From NCBI GenBank assembly GCA_012730045.1, contig JAAYBR010000111.1:29161-93160 (forward strand): 64,000 nucleotides of DNA, read 5' to 3'. This DNA comes from Candidatus Hydrogenedentota bacterium. Lineage in GTDB: Bacteria > Hydrogenedentota > Hydrogenedentia > Hydrogenedentales > CAITNO01. The notes beneath the pieces were generated by a model. It made no database searches. It was given only the letters and a program-made list of their open reading frames with translations, and was not told the origin of the DNA. Shown piece by piece: positions 52,454 through 63,242 of this stretch (positions are counted from its first letter, which is position 1; each line of letters begins with the position of its first letter). The translations under genes were made by a program, and so were the position numbers.

Positions 52454-53194
52454 ATGTGGAAAGACAAGCGCGTATCGGTCATATTCCCCACGTACAACGA
52501 GAAGGACTCCATCCGGGCGGCGGTGCTGGACTTTTTCGCGTCCGGCTGGGTGGACGAGGTCGTGGTGGTGAACAACAACGCCGCGCCGGGCACGGACGAG
52601 GAGGTGGCGGGCACGGGGGCGCGCCTGGTGCATGAGGCGCGGCAGGGCTACGGCCACGCCATCTGGCGGGGGCTGGAGGAGGCGGAGGGCGACCTGCTGA
52701 TCATTTCGGAGCCGGACGGCACCTTCTCAGGGAACGATGTGATCAAGCTGCTGGCGTTCAGCGACGACGTGCCGGTGGTCTTCGGCACGCGCACGGCGCG
52801 GGAGTTCGTGTGGGAGGGGGCGAACATGGGGGTGTTCCTCAAGTGGGGGAACTACGCCGTGGGCAAGCTGATGGAGTTCCTGTTCAACACGACCTTCCTC
52901 AGCGACGTGGGCTGCTCCATGAAGCTGCTCTCGCGGGGGGCCTATGAGACGGTGCGGCCCCATTTCACCATCGGGGGGTCGGCCTTCGGGCCGCAGCTCA
53001 TGCTGCTGGTCATCCTGTGCGGGTTCCCCTTCGTCGAGATTCCGGTGAATTACCGGAGACGTGTCGGGGTCAGCTCCGTGACGGGGAGCAAGGTGCGGGC
53101 TTTCTTTCTGGGGATGGAGATGATCGGCATCATCCTGCGCTGCCGGCTGGATTCCTGGCTCGGGAAGTTTCCCCCGCCCGCGGCGGGGGGCTGA
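52454..53194 (+). CDS. Glycosyltransferase family 2
   Basis: A 246-residue GT-A fold glycosyltransferase, MWKDKRVSVIFPTYNEKDSI at the N-terminus (nucleotide-binding PTYNE motif). A metal/sugar site is at DLLIISEPDGTFSGNDVIKL, with EPD in place of the usual DxD. The acceptor part is SDVGCSMKLLSRGAYETVRP and EIPVNYRRRVGVSSVTGSK. No membrane helix is present, so it is cytoplasmic or membrane-peripheral. It probably adds a sugar to a lipid carrier or surface glycan. Its start is 5 bases from the divergent damaged GT2, and its stop abuts the convergent membrane-protein stop. Confidence 0.88.
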   Translation: MWKDKRVSVIFPTYNEKDSIRAAVLDFFASGWVDEVVVVNNNAAPGTDEEVAGTGARLVHEARQGYGHAIWRGLEEAEGDLLIISEPDGTFSGNDVIKLLAFSDDVPVVFGTRTAREFVWEGANMGVFLKWGNYAVGKLMEFLFNTTFLSDVGCSMKLLSRGAYETVRPHFTIGGSAFGPQLMLLVILCGFPFVEIPVNYRRRVGVSSVTGSKVRAFFLGMEMIGIILRCRLDSWLGKFPPPAAGG

Positions 53195-54586
53195 TCAGGG
53201 CAGGCGCATCGTCCGCGCGGCAAGCCGGGAGGAAAGAACGGCGGACCCGAGGAAGATCCCCAGCACAACCATGCCGTCCGGCAGGACGGCGAACGCGGCG
53301 TGCAGCCACCCGTGGACGGCGGCCTCCTCCAAAAACTCCCCATGGAGGAAGGTCTTCGCTGTGGCCACCTCGACGCACACCCAGGTGAGCAGGTAGAACA
53401 TGCCCAGCCGGGGATCCTCCCGCCGGGCGACGCCCCGGACCGCCAGCGCCACCGCCCACACCCCCGCCAAAAACAGCGCGGTCTTGGGCATGGCCTCAAA
53501 ATAGTCCGGCAGGTCGTCCACGAGGTCAATCATGACATGGCAGAAGGTGACCGTGACCGCCGCCTGCCACAGGAGCGCGGGGGCGCAGAGGCAGGTCACG
53601 GCGAGCAGGCCGCCGATGACGACGAAATTGTCCGTCATGCGGGCTGCGGTATGGGCGGCACCCGCCCACGGGCCGCCACCCTGCGCCGCCGCCGAGAAGG
53701 CTTCCGCGAGAAGGCCCGGGGTCGCATAGACAATCAGCAGGACAAGAATCACGAAAAATATCCCCCGCAGGAGCGCCACGCGCGGCAGCGCGGGCAGCGG
53801 GGCCTCATCGCCATGGCGCGCGATGTGCGCGCGGTTCCGCCAGGCACACCAACCCCAGACCGCCCCAAGCAGGGCCCCGAAGGTGAACTCCATCATCTTC
53901 CACCAGCCGAACCACTGCTGGGGCACGGGCAGCGCGTCGCCGTAGGCCATCCACAAAGCGCCCCCGCCGAACCCGAAACCGCCCCCCGCCAGCCCCCACA
54001 GGGCAAACCGTCCCGGGAGGAAGGGCCCCTCCTTGGGGCGCCTGGCGTAATACCAGGCGAGAAACGCCAGCGCGGAGGCGAGCAGCCCCGCCCAGGACTC
54101 CTCGCGGGGCTCGTTGACCGGGTCGGAGAAGTAGACCATCTGCGGCAGGTTGATGAGACGCCAGCCGATGTAGAACGCGGGCATGGCAAGGAGAAACGCG
54201 AGGATGTGGTCGCGCCGCGCGATGCGCCCGCCCTCCAGACCCGCACCGAGCACCGCGCCGCCCAGCAGCCCCCACACCGCCCCCTTCAGGGTCAGCCCAA
54301 GCAGCCCCCAGGCGAAGGTCTCCGGGTGTTTTAACAGGCCGATGGTCTGGCCGTAGGTCACCTCGCCGCCAAACCCAACCCCCACCGCGCCGAACAGGGC
54401 AAGCAGCGCCGTCTCCGGGACGGGACGGTCCAGCAGGAGCCCGAGGCAGAGCCCCATCATGGCGCCGGGGATCATGGCCCCGCAGGGCCCCCCGCCAATG
54501 AACCCCCGCAGCCCCCACCCCAGCAGAATCGCCAGGCAGGGAAACAACACAAAGGTCAGGGGACTTGGCTCGACGGCACGGCGCAT
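53195..54586 (-). CDS. Polytopic membrane protein of unknown function
   Basis: A 463-residue membrane protein that I do not recognise. The start at 54586 follows GAGGGTAAACAG; a second ATG at 54601 is possible but has no ribosome binding site. About ten to twelve hydrophobic segments are visible, many Gly-rich: FPCLAILLGWGLRGFIGGGP, LALFGAVGVGFGGEVTYGQT, LLGLTLKGAVWGLLGGAVLG, FFVILVLLIVYATPGLLAEA, NFVVIGGLLAVTCLCAPALL. Charged loops include RRDHILAFLLAMPAFYIGWR. The pattern could be a transporter or a lipid-linked enzyme. It converges with the GT2 gene, with no bases between the two stops. No function is proposed. Confidence 0.7.
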   Translation of the reverse strand: MRRAVEPSPLTFVLFPCLAILLGWGLRGFIGGGPCGAMIPGAMMGLCLGLLLDRPVPETALLALFGAVGVGFGGEVTYGQTIGLLKHPETFAWGLLGLTLKGAVWGLLGGAVLGAGLEGGRIARRDHILAFLLAMPAFYIGWRLINLPQMVYFSDPVNEPREESWAGLLASALAFLAWYYARRPKEGPFLPGRFALWGLAGGGFGFGGGALWMAYGDALPVPQQWFGWWKMMEFTFGALLGAVWGWCAWRNRAHIARHGDEAPLPALPRVALLRGIFFVILVLLIVYATPGLLAEAFSAAAQGGGPWAGAAHTAARMTDNFVVIGGLLAVTCLCAPALLWQAAVTVTFCHVMIDLVDDLPDYFEAMPKTALFLAGVWAVALAVRGVARREDPRLGMFYLLTWVCVEVATAKTFLHGEFLEEAAVHGWLHAAFAVLPDGMVVLGIFLGSAVLSSRLAARTMRLP

Positions 54587-55035
54587 ACTGTTTACCCTCA
54601 TGGATGGACCAGTCGCTTCGGGCTCCGGCGCGGCCGTCCACCGCGCGCTTGTTCCTCCGCCGCCGTCCGAAGGCGGTCCCCTCCTATGATCCGGTTCAAC
54701 GCGGGCGATGTCAACTTTTCCCGCGGAGGGAGCAGAAAGCGGCACCCGTGCCGCCCGCATCCTCTCCGTGTCTCAGCGTCTCCGCATTTCTCCCTTCCGG
54801 AAAGACTCACACGGAGCCGCAGAGGCACAGAAGAAGACAGAACGGCCACCCCCCGCCCGTATCCCTGGGAACGCCACTCTCCCGAGTGGCCTCTGCCCCG
54901 TCCCCCCATCTGCGCGAATCTGCGTGATCTGCGGATACTCCTGCCTTCCCAGGTTGACCGCCCGGCGCGGGCGTGTGTAGAGTCAGGCCATGTTCCGGGG
55001 CCGGAACGGCGGCGCCGGACAGGGAGAACGGTGCC
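54587..55035. repeat. Gene-free gap with CACACGGAG-family partial repeat and ATCTGCG repeats
   Basis: No gene is visible in the 449-base gap. 54768-54845 holds a partial inverted relative of the palindromes at 32.57 and 33.23 kb (TCCGTGTCTCAGCGTCTCCG, then CTCACACGGAGCCGCAGAGG). 54910-54945 has CATCTGCGCGAATCTGCGTG followed by ATCTGCGG, a type that recurs near 62.47 and 62.78 kb. A ribosome binding site for the next gene (GGGAG) is at 55022. Confidence 0.6.
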
Positions 55036-57426
55036 ATGATGGGTGTGATCGGCCTGATCGCGGTGCAGGCGGCGCTGTGCGCCGCGCCGGATGCGGCGGT
55101 GGCAGAGGGATCCGGGTGGGTGATGCCCTATGACGCCCCGGCGGAAGTGTGGACGGAGGCGCTGCCGGTGGGCAACGGCCGCCTGGGCGCGATGGTCTTC
55201 GGCGGGGTGGCCGAGGAGCGCATCCAGCTCAACGAGGACTCGCTGTGGTCCGGGGGGCCGCAGGACGCGGACAATCCGGAGGCGCTGAAGCACCTGCCCG
55301 AGGTGCGGCGGCTGCTGTTCGAGGGCAGGGTGGAGGAGGCGGAGAAACTGACGATCCAGAGCATGGTCTGCAAGGGGCCGGGCTCGGGACTGGGAAACGG
55401 GGCGCAGGTGAACTTCGGCTCCTACCAGACCCTGGGCGACCTGCGGTTCACGTTCGAGGACGGAAAAGAGCCGTCGGACTACCGCCGCACGCTGGACCTG
55501 GACTCCGCGACCACCGGCGTGTCCTACCGCATCGGCAAGACGCGCTTCACGCGCGAACTGTTCGCCAGCCACCCGGACCAGGTGATCGCAATCCGCCTCA
55601 CGGCTGACAAACCGGGCAGGCTCTCGTTCTCCGTCGGCCTGGAGCGCGACCCAAAAAACAGTTCGCGCCCCTGGAAGAACGACTCGCGCATCGCGCCGTT
55701 TGAGACGTCCGAGGACCCCGATGCCCGCGTGGAGGCGGTGCCGCTGGAGGGCGGCGTGCTGGAGATGTCCGGGCGGGCCTGGCAGGGAAAGGGCATGGCC
55801 TATGCCGCGCGGCTGCTGGTGCTGCCGGAGGGCGGCACGGTGAAGGCGGAGGGCGCGCGCCTCGCGGTGCGCGAGGCGGATGCGGTGATCCTGCTGCTGG
55901 CGGCGGCCACGGATTACCGGGGCGGAGATCCCGGGGCAAAGTGCCGCGAAACGCTGGACGCCGCGCGCACACGCCCGTGGGACGAATTGCGGGCAAGGCA
56001 TGTGGCGGACCATCAGTCCCTGTTCCGGCGGGTGGACCTGTCGCTGGGGCCGGACCCCACGCCCGGCGCGACGATCCCCGCGCGGCTGCGGGCGCTCCAC
56101 AAGGGGGCGGCGGACCCGTGGCTGGACGCGCTGTATTTCCAGTACGGGCGCTATCTCCTCATTGCGTCGTCGCGCCCCGGCGACCTGCCCGCGAACCTCC
56201 AGGGCATCTGGTGCGACCATTTCCAGGCGCCGTGGAACTGCGACTACCACCACAACATCAACGACCAGATGAACTACTGGATTGCGGAGCCGGGCAACCT
56301 CTCCGAATGCCATCTGCCATTCCTGGAGTTCATCGAGACCCTCCAAACGCCGGGACGGAAGACCGCGCAAACCCACTACGGCGCGCGCGGCTGGGTGGTC
56401 CACACGATCTCGAATGTCTGGGGATACACCTCGCCGGGCGAGCATCCGGGCTGGGGGCAGTTCACCGCCGCCGCGGGCTGGCTCTGCCAGCACCTCTGGG
56501 AGCATTACGCCTTCACGCGGGACCGCGCCTTCCTGGAGCGGGCCTATCCCGTCATGAAGGACGCCGCGCGGTTCTATCTGGACTTCCTGGTGGAGGACCC
56601 GAAAACGGGGCTGCTGGTCACCGCGCCGTCCAACTCGCCGGAGAACAAGTACACCACGGCGGACGGCCAGACGGCGGGGGTCTGCGCCGGGCCGTCCATG
56701 GACATGCAGATCCTGTGGGAGCTGTTCGGCAACTGCGCCGCGGCGGCGGAGCTGCTCGGCGTGGACGCGGAGTTCCGCGACGAGGCGCTGCGCGCGCGCG
56801 CGCGGCTTGTCCCCCCGCGTGTCGGGAAACACGGCCAGCTCCAGGAGTGGATGGAGGACTACGACGAGCCCGAGCCCGGCCACCGGCACCTATCGCACCT
56901 GTACGGCCTGCACCCGGGGAGCCAGTTCACCGTGACGGGCACACCGGAACTGGCGGCGGCCGCGCGGGCGTCGCTGGAGCGGCGGCTGGCGAACGGCGGC
57001 GGGCACACCGGCTGGAGCCGCGCGTGGATCATCAACTTCTGGGCGCGCCTGGGCGAGGGCGGCAAGGCCTGGGAGAACCTCCAGGCGCTCTTCACCAAGT
57101 CCACGCTGGATAACCTCTTCGACACCCACGCCCCCTTCCAGATAGACGGGAACTTCGGCGGAGCGGCGGGCGTCGCGGAAATGCTCCTCCAGAGCCACGC
57201 CGGGGAACTGCACCTGCTGCCCGCGCTGCCCGCGGCCTGGAAGGACGGACAGGTGAAAGGGCTCCGCGCGCGGGGCGGATTCACCGTGGACCTGGCATGG
57301 CAGGACGGCAAACTGACCTCGGCCACCATCACCCCGGACGCCGACGGCCCCCTGCGGGTCCGTTACGGCGGCACGGTCCGAGACCTGGAAGGCACCGCCG
57401 GGAAGGCGGTGGAGGGGGCCTTCTGA
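55036..57426 (+). CDS. GH95 alpha-L-fucosidase
   Basis: A 796-residue exported enzyme with a signal peptide ([20 protein letters not shown]). The start at 55036 follows GGGAG. The N-terminal beta-sandwich begins with [20 protein letters not shown] and [18 protein letters not shown]. The all-helical barrel then has Asn407 and Asn409 in [13 protein letters not shown], Glu536 in [12 protein letters not shown] and Asp704 in [20 protein letters not shown]. These match the catalytic Asn, Glu and Asp set known in GH95 from Bifidobacterium AfcA. GH95 inverting enzymes remove alpha-1,2-linked L-fucose. A C-terminal beta-domain (about 730-796) is present. No transporter gene is nearby. Confidence 0.93.
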   Translation: MMGVIGLIAVQAALCAAPDAAVAEGSGWVMPYDAPAEVWTEALPVGNGRLGAMVFGGVAEERIQLNEDSLWSGGPQDADNPEALKHLPEVRRLLFEGRVEEAEKLTIQSMVCKGPGSGLGNGAQVNFGSYQTLGDLRFTFEDGKEPSDYRRTLDLDSATTGVSYRIGKTRFTRELFASHPDQVIAIRLTADKPGRLSFSVGLERDPKNSSRPWKNDSRIAPFETSEDPDARVEAVPLEGGVLEMSGRAWQGKGMAYAARLLVLPEGGTVKAEGARLAVREADAVILLLAAATDYRGGDPGAKCRETLDAARTRPWDELRARHVADHQSLFRRVDLSLGPDPTPGATIPARLRALHKGAADPWLDALYFQYGRYLLIASSRPGDLPANLQGIWCDHFQAPWNCDYHHNINDQMNYWIAEPGNLSECHLPFLEFIETLQTPGRKTAQTHYGARGWVVHTISNVWGYTSPGEHPGWGQFTAAAGWLCQHLWEHYAFTRDRAFLERAYPVMKDAARFYLDFLVEDPKTGLLVTAPSNSPENKYTTADGQTAGVCAGPSMDMQILWELFGNCAAAAELLGVDAEFRDEALRARARLVPPRVGKHGQLQEWMEDYDEPEPGHRHLSHLYGLHPGSQFTVTGTPELAAAARASLERRLANGGGHTGWSRAWIINFWARLGEGGKAWENLQALFTKSTLDNLFDTHAPFQIDGNFGGAAGVAEMLLQSHAGELHLLPALPAAWKDGQVKGLRARGGFTVDLAWQDGKLTSATITPDADGPLRVRYGGTVRDLEGTAGKAVEGAF

Positions 57427-57490
57427 GGATGGGCGTGAAAATTGCCGCTGCGGCCCCAGTCGTTGGTCAGGCGGGGGCTTCGTGCATGTG

Positions 57491-57588
57491 AAGGGCGCAG
57501 CAAGCAGCGCCCCTACGTGCGGAAGCACTGGGGCGTGCGTGAAGACATCGGGCATACTCTTGTAGGGGCGCTGCTTGCCGCGCCCTTT
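57491..57588. repeat. REP palindrome pair
   Basis: AAGGGCGCAGCAAGCAGCGC with CCCTAC at 57491-57516 and GTAGGGGCGCTGCTTGCCGC with GCCCTTT at 57562-57588 form an inverted pair of the REP family, about 45 bases apart. They lie in the 200-base gap between the convergent GH95 and beta-helix genes and could limit read-through. No gene is present in the gap. Confidence 0.85.
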
Positions 57589-57626
57589 CTTCGCGCCAGA
57601 AACGCTGTCCAGCGGCTGCCCTTCCC

Positions 57627-59018
57627 TCACGGCTCCAGGGGGACGTTGGAGACGCCCTGGGTGCCGGGGTGGAAGAGGTTGTTGGAAAAGCGCAGCCCCT
57701 GGGGGCAGGTGGGGCATTCGTCCTTCTTTCCCCAGGCGCCGATGTGCACCGCCCAGCGGTAGCGCGGCGCGGGCGTGGCGATCTTGCCCTCCTCCGGCAC
57801 GCCGTCGCGTCCCGTGTCGTAGACCATGTTCCCCGTGACGATCACATCGCGGAGAGGCGGATTCTCCGGGAGCTGGCCCTCGTAGAAGGCCAGGGCGTAG
57901 CTGCCCCCCTGGTCGTCCGTCGCGCCGCCCCAGTTCCAGTACTCGTTTCCATATCCGTAGTCGGTGATGAGGTTGTTGGCGATGACCGTGCCGCCGTCCA
58001 CGTTTGCGGGGCGCGCGTCCCTGCCCTCCGCCGCCGGCTCCGCGGCGTGCGAGGCCGCGCCGGGGTTCATGAGAATGCCCCACAGGTCAATGCGCGACAG
58101 CAGGTTGTCCGACACGATGAGGTTGCGGCAGCCGTGGGTCATCTTGATGCCCATCATGCCCCGGTTCACCGTGTTGCCCGTCACCACGGCGTGGTCGCAG
58201 TGGAGGTCTATGCCCTGCGCCGCGTTCTCGATGTAGTTGCCCGTGATGCGGATGAACCTCGACTTCTCGGGGTCCGTCACCAGGATGGCGGAGCCCTGGT
58301 GCCAGTTGTTCACATGGCCCCGCTCAACCACGCCCTGGGCCAGGTCGCCGGGCTTCGTGGGGTGCTTCCCCTCCGTCAGGTTCCCAAGCCCGTGCTGCTC
58401 CTTCATCTCCTGCGTGGGCATCAGCCGCCGCTCGATCACCCGGTTGTTGACGATGGACAGGTCCTCGACGCCCCGCGCGATGATGCCGGTGCCGTCAATG
58501 CATTTGAACGCATATCCGTAATGAATCTCGGTTGGCCCCGTCCGGTCGTCCACAGCGACGCGCTTGTAGTCGAGAATCTCGCAGTCCTCGATCCGGCAGC
58601 CGGTGGTGTCGCGCACCTCCACGGCCCCCTCGCGGGCGCGGTTGCCCCGGACCGTCACCCCGCGGATCACGATGTCGCGGGCGTTCTCCACCAGAATCCC
58701 CGGCGCGGCCGCGTCGGTGTCCGGGGGTCGGCACAGCGTGATCCCCTCGATCCGCACGTTCTCCGCGCCGTCTATCCGAAGGATGGGCGCGTCCGGGTTC
58801 TCCTGAATCAGGGTGCCGTGGCCATAGAGGCCGCCGCCCGCGCCGCGAAAGACGACCGGCTCGGAGATCCGCCACTCCCCCGCGGGCAGAAAGACCGGCG
58901 CCCCCTTCGCGGCGGCCACGGCCTCCTGAACCGAGGCAAACCCGGCGGGGCCCGGTTCCGCCTGCGCGGCGGCGAGGGCACAAACGAACAGGGACAGGGC
59001 GGGGAGATACGGACGCAT
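57627..59018 (-). CDS. Exported right-handed beta-helix protein
   Basis: A 463-residue exported protein starting MRPYLPALSLFVCALAAAQA (signal peptide) at 59018 with AAGGAG upstream. From about residue 50 it has the short repeated rungs of a parallel beta-helix: GILVENARDIVIRGVTVRGN, VEVRDTTGCRIEDCEILDYK, GVEDLSIVNNRVIERR, FIRITGNYIENAAQGIDLHC, DHAVVTGNTVNRGMMGIKMT. Beta-helix proteins of this kind include pectate lyases, epimerases and NosD-like domains. No Asp/Lys/Arg active-site set could be pinned down. It is likely part of glycan breakdown with GH95. A KKDECPTCPQG segment near the C-terminus holds two Cys. Confidence 0.82.
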   Translation of the reverse strand: MRPYLPALSLFVCALAAAQAEPGPAGFASVQEAVAAAKGAPVFLPAGEWRISEPVVFRGAGGGLYGHGTLIQENPDAPILRIDGAENVRIEGITLCRPPDTDAAAPGILVENARDIVIRGVTVRGNRAREGAVEVRDTTGCRIEDCEILDYKRVAVDDRTGPTEIHYGYAFKCIDGTGIIARGVEDLSIVNNRVIERRLMPTQEMKEQHGLGNLTEGKHPTKPGDLAQGVVERGHVNNWHQGSAILVTDPEKSRFIRITGNYIENAAQGIDLHCDHAVVTGNTVNRGMMGIKMTHGCRNLIVSDNLLSRIDLWGILMNPGAASHAAEPAAEGRDARPANVDGGTVIANNLITDYGYGNEYWNWGGATDDQGGSYALAFYEGQLPENPPLRDVIVTGNMVYDTGRDGVPEEGKIATPAPRYRWAVHIGAWGKKDECPTCPQGLRFSNNLFHPGTQGVSNVPLEP

Positions 59019-59183
59019 GGGAACGGCTCCTTGCGGGTTGATGTCCCGATTATGCACAGGGGCGGGCGCTTCCGCCACCGGAAAGGCAATCGCTCTGAAA
59101 TGCCCTCGAAAAACACCTGCGAGCGGCATGAACGCCCCTCGGTTGTGTGATTCTGTTTTTGTTGTCCCAACGGGACATCCGCC

Positions 59184-59477
59184 TATAGCCCAGGCCAGGC
59201 CGCCGCCCGAAGGGCCAGGCCTGCCCTGGGAAGGAGACACCCCTGACCCTTGCCCTGAATGGGCATCCGAAATTTGGGCACCGGAAAAGGACAGAGCCGA
59301 CGGGACGCCTGCTGTGCGGAAAGACCTGCAGGGCCTGGTTTCGTACCGCTGGCGTCCCGCCGGCCTTGTCTTTGCGTGCCGTCCCAATTTCGGCTGCCCC
59401 GTTGGGGCATGATTCTTTATGTCCGGGCAACCCAGGGCAGGCCTGGCCCTTCGGGCGGCGGCCTGGCCTGGGCTATA
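59184..59477. repeat. Perfect 47-bp inverted repeat enclosing 200 bp
   Basis: Arms 59184-59230 and 59431-59477 are exact reverse complements over 47 bases, each starting TATAGCCCAGGCCAGGCCGC and passing CCGAAGGGCCAGGCCTGCCC. Around the arms TGTCCCAACGGGACAT (59164 on) and CCCGTTGGGGCAT (59398 on) also mirror each other in part. The 667-base gap 59019-59685 holds no gene; the open frames in it run through the repeat. Confidence 0.92.
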
Positions 59478-59685
59478 TTCGGCAACGCTTTCAGCGTTGA
59501 AGAGATCGGACAACGGGCGATTACGGACTCCATCCAAAAAAAGCGTCCACGGGTTTTGGTGGGATTGCCCCGCCGCCACCGGCCCGCGCCGAAGGATGTT
59601 TACTCGGCGCGGGAAATCTGCTAGTGTTCTGGGGGCGCGGACGGGCCGCGCCGGAGCCGAACGAAGCAACCGGAAGGACAAGATC

Positions 59686-60999
59686 ATGGACACCCCGAGC
59701 CGCCGCGAGTTCATCACCGCCAGCGCGCTGGGCATGGCCGCCGTGCCGACGCTGCTCTCCACCGCCCGCGCGCAGACCGCGCCGCCGCCGAGCGAGAGAA
59801 TCCGCCTCGGGCTGATCGGCTGCGGCGGCATCTCCGCCGCCGACCTGCCGTGCTTCCTCCAGCACAAGGAGGTGGACTGTCCCGTGGTCTGCGACGTGGA
59901 CGCGCCGCGCATGGCGGAGCGGGCGCGGATGGTGGAGGAGATGCGGGGCAAGGCCCCGGAGACGGTGTCGGACTTCCGGCGGGTCATTGACCGCCAGGAC
60001 ATTGACATGGTGCTGGTCTGCACGCCGGACCACTGGCACGCCCTGCCGACGATCATGGCGTGCGAGGCGGGCAAGGACGTGTATGTGGAGAAGCCCCTGG
60101 GCAAGACGATTGACGAGGGGCGCGCCATGCTGGAGGCCGCCAAGGCCAACGACCGCGTGGTGCAGATGGGCACCCAGTGGCGCAGCGGCGAGCACTACCG
60201 CGCCGCCGTGGAGTGCGTGCAGTCCGGCCGCATCGGCAAGGTGCGCATGGTGCGCGCGTGGGCCTACCTCGACTGGCTCGGCGGCGTGGGCAACCCGCCG
60301 GACAGCGACCCGCCGGCGGGGGTGGACTACGACATGTGGCTGGGCCCCGCGCCGAAACGCCCCTTCAACGAGAACCGTTTCCACTTCAATTTCCGCTGGT
60401 TCTGGGACTACGCGGGCGGGCTGATGACGGACTGGGGCGTGCACCTGCTGAATGTCTGCCTGTGGGCCATGGGGCCGGAGCCGCCGCTGCGCGTGAGCAG
60501 CATGGGCGGCAAGCTGGTGCTGGACGACAACAGCGAGACGCCGGACACGCAGGTGACGGTCTACGAGTTCCCGAAGTACACGCTGGTCTTCGAGCATCAG
60601 ATCCAGGGCGGCATCGGGCCGGGCGGCCAGCCCCACGGCATGCTCTTCAGCGGCACCGAGGGCACGGTGATCATTAATGAGGACGGCTGGGAGCTCATCC
60701 CCGAGCCGAAAAAGAAGAGTGTGGAGGCCGTGAAGGCGCCCGCGGGCAAGGACGCGCGCCCGGCCCACGTGGCCAATTTCCTGGAATGCCTGAAGACGCG
60801 CGAGAAGCCCGTCGAGAACCTGGAGGTGGCCCACTACGTCTCCAGCATCGCCCATCTCGGCAATCTGGCCTTCAAGAGCGGCGCGGAGGTCCACTGGGAC
60901 GTGGAGAAGGAGGCCGTCATCGGCAACCCGAAGGCCGACGCGCTGGTGGGCTGCGAATACCGCGCGCCGTGGAAACTGACCCACGGCCGCCGCTGCTGA
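59686..60999 (+). CDS. Tat-exported Gfo/Idh/MocA oxidoreductase
   Basis: A 437-residue protein. The N-terminus SRREFITASALGMAAVPTLL is a twin-arginine signal, so it should be folded with its cofactor before export. RLGLIGCGGISAADLPCFL is the dinucleotide motif. DVYVEKPLGK holds the EKP lysine (residues 135-137), and WGVHLLNVCLWAMG carries the His of the active site. These proteins oxidise or reduce sugar or glycan substrates; the many Tat-exported copies are typical of planctomycete-like bacteria. AAGGAC precedes the ATG. It is followed by a strong terminator, so it is a single-gene unit. Confidence 0.92.
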   Translation: MDTPSRREFITASALGMAAVPTLLSTARAQTAPPPSERIRLGLIGCGGISAADLPCFLQHKEVDCPVVCDVDAPRMAERARMVEEMRGKAPETVSDFRRVIDRQDIDMVLVCTPDHWHALPTIMACEAGKDVYVEKPLGKTIDEGRAMLEAAKANDRVVQMGTQWRSGEHYRAAVECVQSGRIGKVRMVRAWAYLDWLGGVGNPPDSDPPAGVDYDMWLGPAPKRPFNENRFHFNFRWFWDYAGGLMTDWGVHLLNVCLWAMGPEPPLRVSSMGGKLVLDDNSETPDTQVTVYEFPKYTLVFEHQIQGGIGPGGQPHGMLFSGTEGTVIINEDGWELIPEPKKKSVEAVKAPAGKDARPAHVANFLECLKTREKPVENLEVAHYVSSIAHLGNLAFKSGAEVHWDVEKEAVIGNPKADALVGCEYRAPWKLTHGRRC

Positions 61000-61017
61000 C
61001 CCCCCCAAGAGAAGACA

Positions 61018-61057
61018 GGCCGCCGCGCCCCCCCCCGGACGCGGCGGCCTTTTTTTT
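61018..61057 (+). terminator. Intrinsic terminator of the Gfo/Idh/MocA gene
   Basis: GGCCGCCGCG at 61018-61027, a C-rich loop, and CGCGGCGGCC at 61040-61049 form a 10-base perfect stem followed by eight T. It is 19 bases downstream of the stop. It also lies 14 bases past the stop of the convergent DUF1559 gene, but the T-tract favours the plus strand. Confidence 0.9.
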
Positions 61058-61070
61058 CAGGCGGGACGGG

Positions 61071-62066
<996 letters not shown>

Positions 62067-62915
62067 CGTTCGATTCCTTTCCTTTCCGCCCTTCCAACGG
62101 TTGGAATAATGAGCCGTGCGCCCGGCACTACAGGCGGGGCGGTATCATCTGTCCGCCGGCCACACGCCGTTGCATCGCCAGTATAGTAAAAAAAGTGAGA
62201 TTAAGCAATGCCCGCGAGCCCCGACGGCAAAAAAAGGAAGTCCGCCCCCGTCCGCGCCCTCCCACCCCCGAGGAGGACGGAGGATGATCCGCCCCTACCC
62301 GCCCTCGGCCCCCACTCCTCCCTTCCTCATCTTCCCCTCCGTGTGTTCAGTGTGTTCCGTGGTTCGCTCCCCCGGGGAACGTCCCTATCCCGTGGGACAG
62401 TCCTCAAAGGGGCCGATCAAGAGATCGGCGATCCCAGGCCCCCTGCCCTCCTTCTCGGCGCACATCTTCGCCATCTGCGGACCGTCCGCCGGGTGCCGCC
62501 GCGTGGTCTCGCTCCCCGCGTTCAGCGTGTAGGCGAGGAAATCAATCTTGACGGTGCCTGTATCGAGCCATCACCTGACCGCCGCAGGGATGAACCTCAA
62601 GAAGTGTGCGGGGGCGTTTTGCGCGCTCTGGAGAGCCATAGGAGCCCTCCTGACGCCTCCAAACACCATCTCCGGAAAAATCATGCCAACATTCCCGGCG
62701 GGGGCCGCCGCATGAGAACTGAACTCGGAAAACGGAAGCTGGAGGGGGTTTCTCAACAGCTCCACTGTCCCCATTTATCCTGCGCACATCTGCGTAATCT
62801 GCGGACCGTCCGCCCTCGGCACGCCATGAGCATGCATTGCAACAAAGAACTTGCAGGGCTGGAGCGAAGGGGAGAAAGGGGTTTCTCAACAGCCCCACTG
62901 TCCGTATTTATCCTA
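62067..62915. other. Gene-free region with duplicated segments next to the RHS cassette
   Basis: The 849 bases have no convincing gene; the open frames lack ribosome binding sites and cross repeats. ATCTGCGG/ACCGTCCGCC-type repeats occur at about 62.47 and 62.79 kb and a GATCAAGAGATCGGCGATCC palindrome at 62426. A 37-base segment, GGTTTCTCAACAGCTCCACT with GTCCCCATTTATCC, at 62748-62782 is repeated with four changes at 62878-62912. Such duplicated tails are often left where RHS cassettes are exchanged, but that reading is speculative. Confidence 0.55.
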
Positions 62916-63230
62916 TCATTTGTTACTGTTCAGATTGAGACTGCGATATAGGTCCCGAAAAACATAAATGATGCACAGAAGAATACAGTATTCTAAGAGA
63001 GCTGGGGTTGGATAGATGAATTTTGGGATGTGATTATCCGACAATGACATAAGGATCAGCATGACGACATGCTGAAGCAGGAATATCACGCTTACTATAC
63101 CCCATATCGGACCAATTCTCTTTCGAACGGAAAGAAAAACAATACACGAAGGAAATAGGACAACAATCAGCCATGCCGGAACACTAATTTCAAGTGCGAC
63201 TATCACGAATATCCACTCAAGTATAAACAC
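62916..63230 (-). CDS. Small membrane protein, candidate immunity protein
   Basis: A 104-residue AT-rich gene starting with GTG at 63228-63230, with AAAGGGG upstream. The start is 12 bases after the stop of the RHS protein. It encodes three or four hydrophobic helices: ILEWIFVIVALEISVPAWLI, VVLFPSCIVFLSV, GIVSVIFLLQHVVMLILMSL and LLEYCILLCIIYVF. Hydrophobic small proteins directly downstream of RHS toxin tails are typical immunity proteins. Codon use and base composition differ strongly from the rest of the window. No family is recognised; the role is inferred from position alone. Confidence 0.68.
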   Translation of the reverse strand: MFILEWIFVIVALEISVPAWLIVVLFPSCIVFLSVRKRIGPIWGIVSVIFLLQHVVMLILMSLSDNHIPKFIYPTPALLEYCILLCIIYVFRDLYRSLNLNSNK

Positions 63231-63242
63231 GACCGCCCCTTT

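Noticed and set aside
62395..62560. Minus-strand short frame reading GTVKIDFLAYTLNAGS
   Set aside because: It looked like the end of a gene, but no start or ribosome binding site was found and the second half is encoded by repeats.
62208..62951. Plus-strand frame of 247 codons beside the RHS cassette
   Set aside because: It crosses several repeats and a duplicated segment, has no ribosome binding site, and shows no domain; treated as non-coding.
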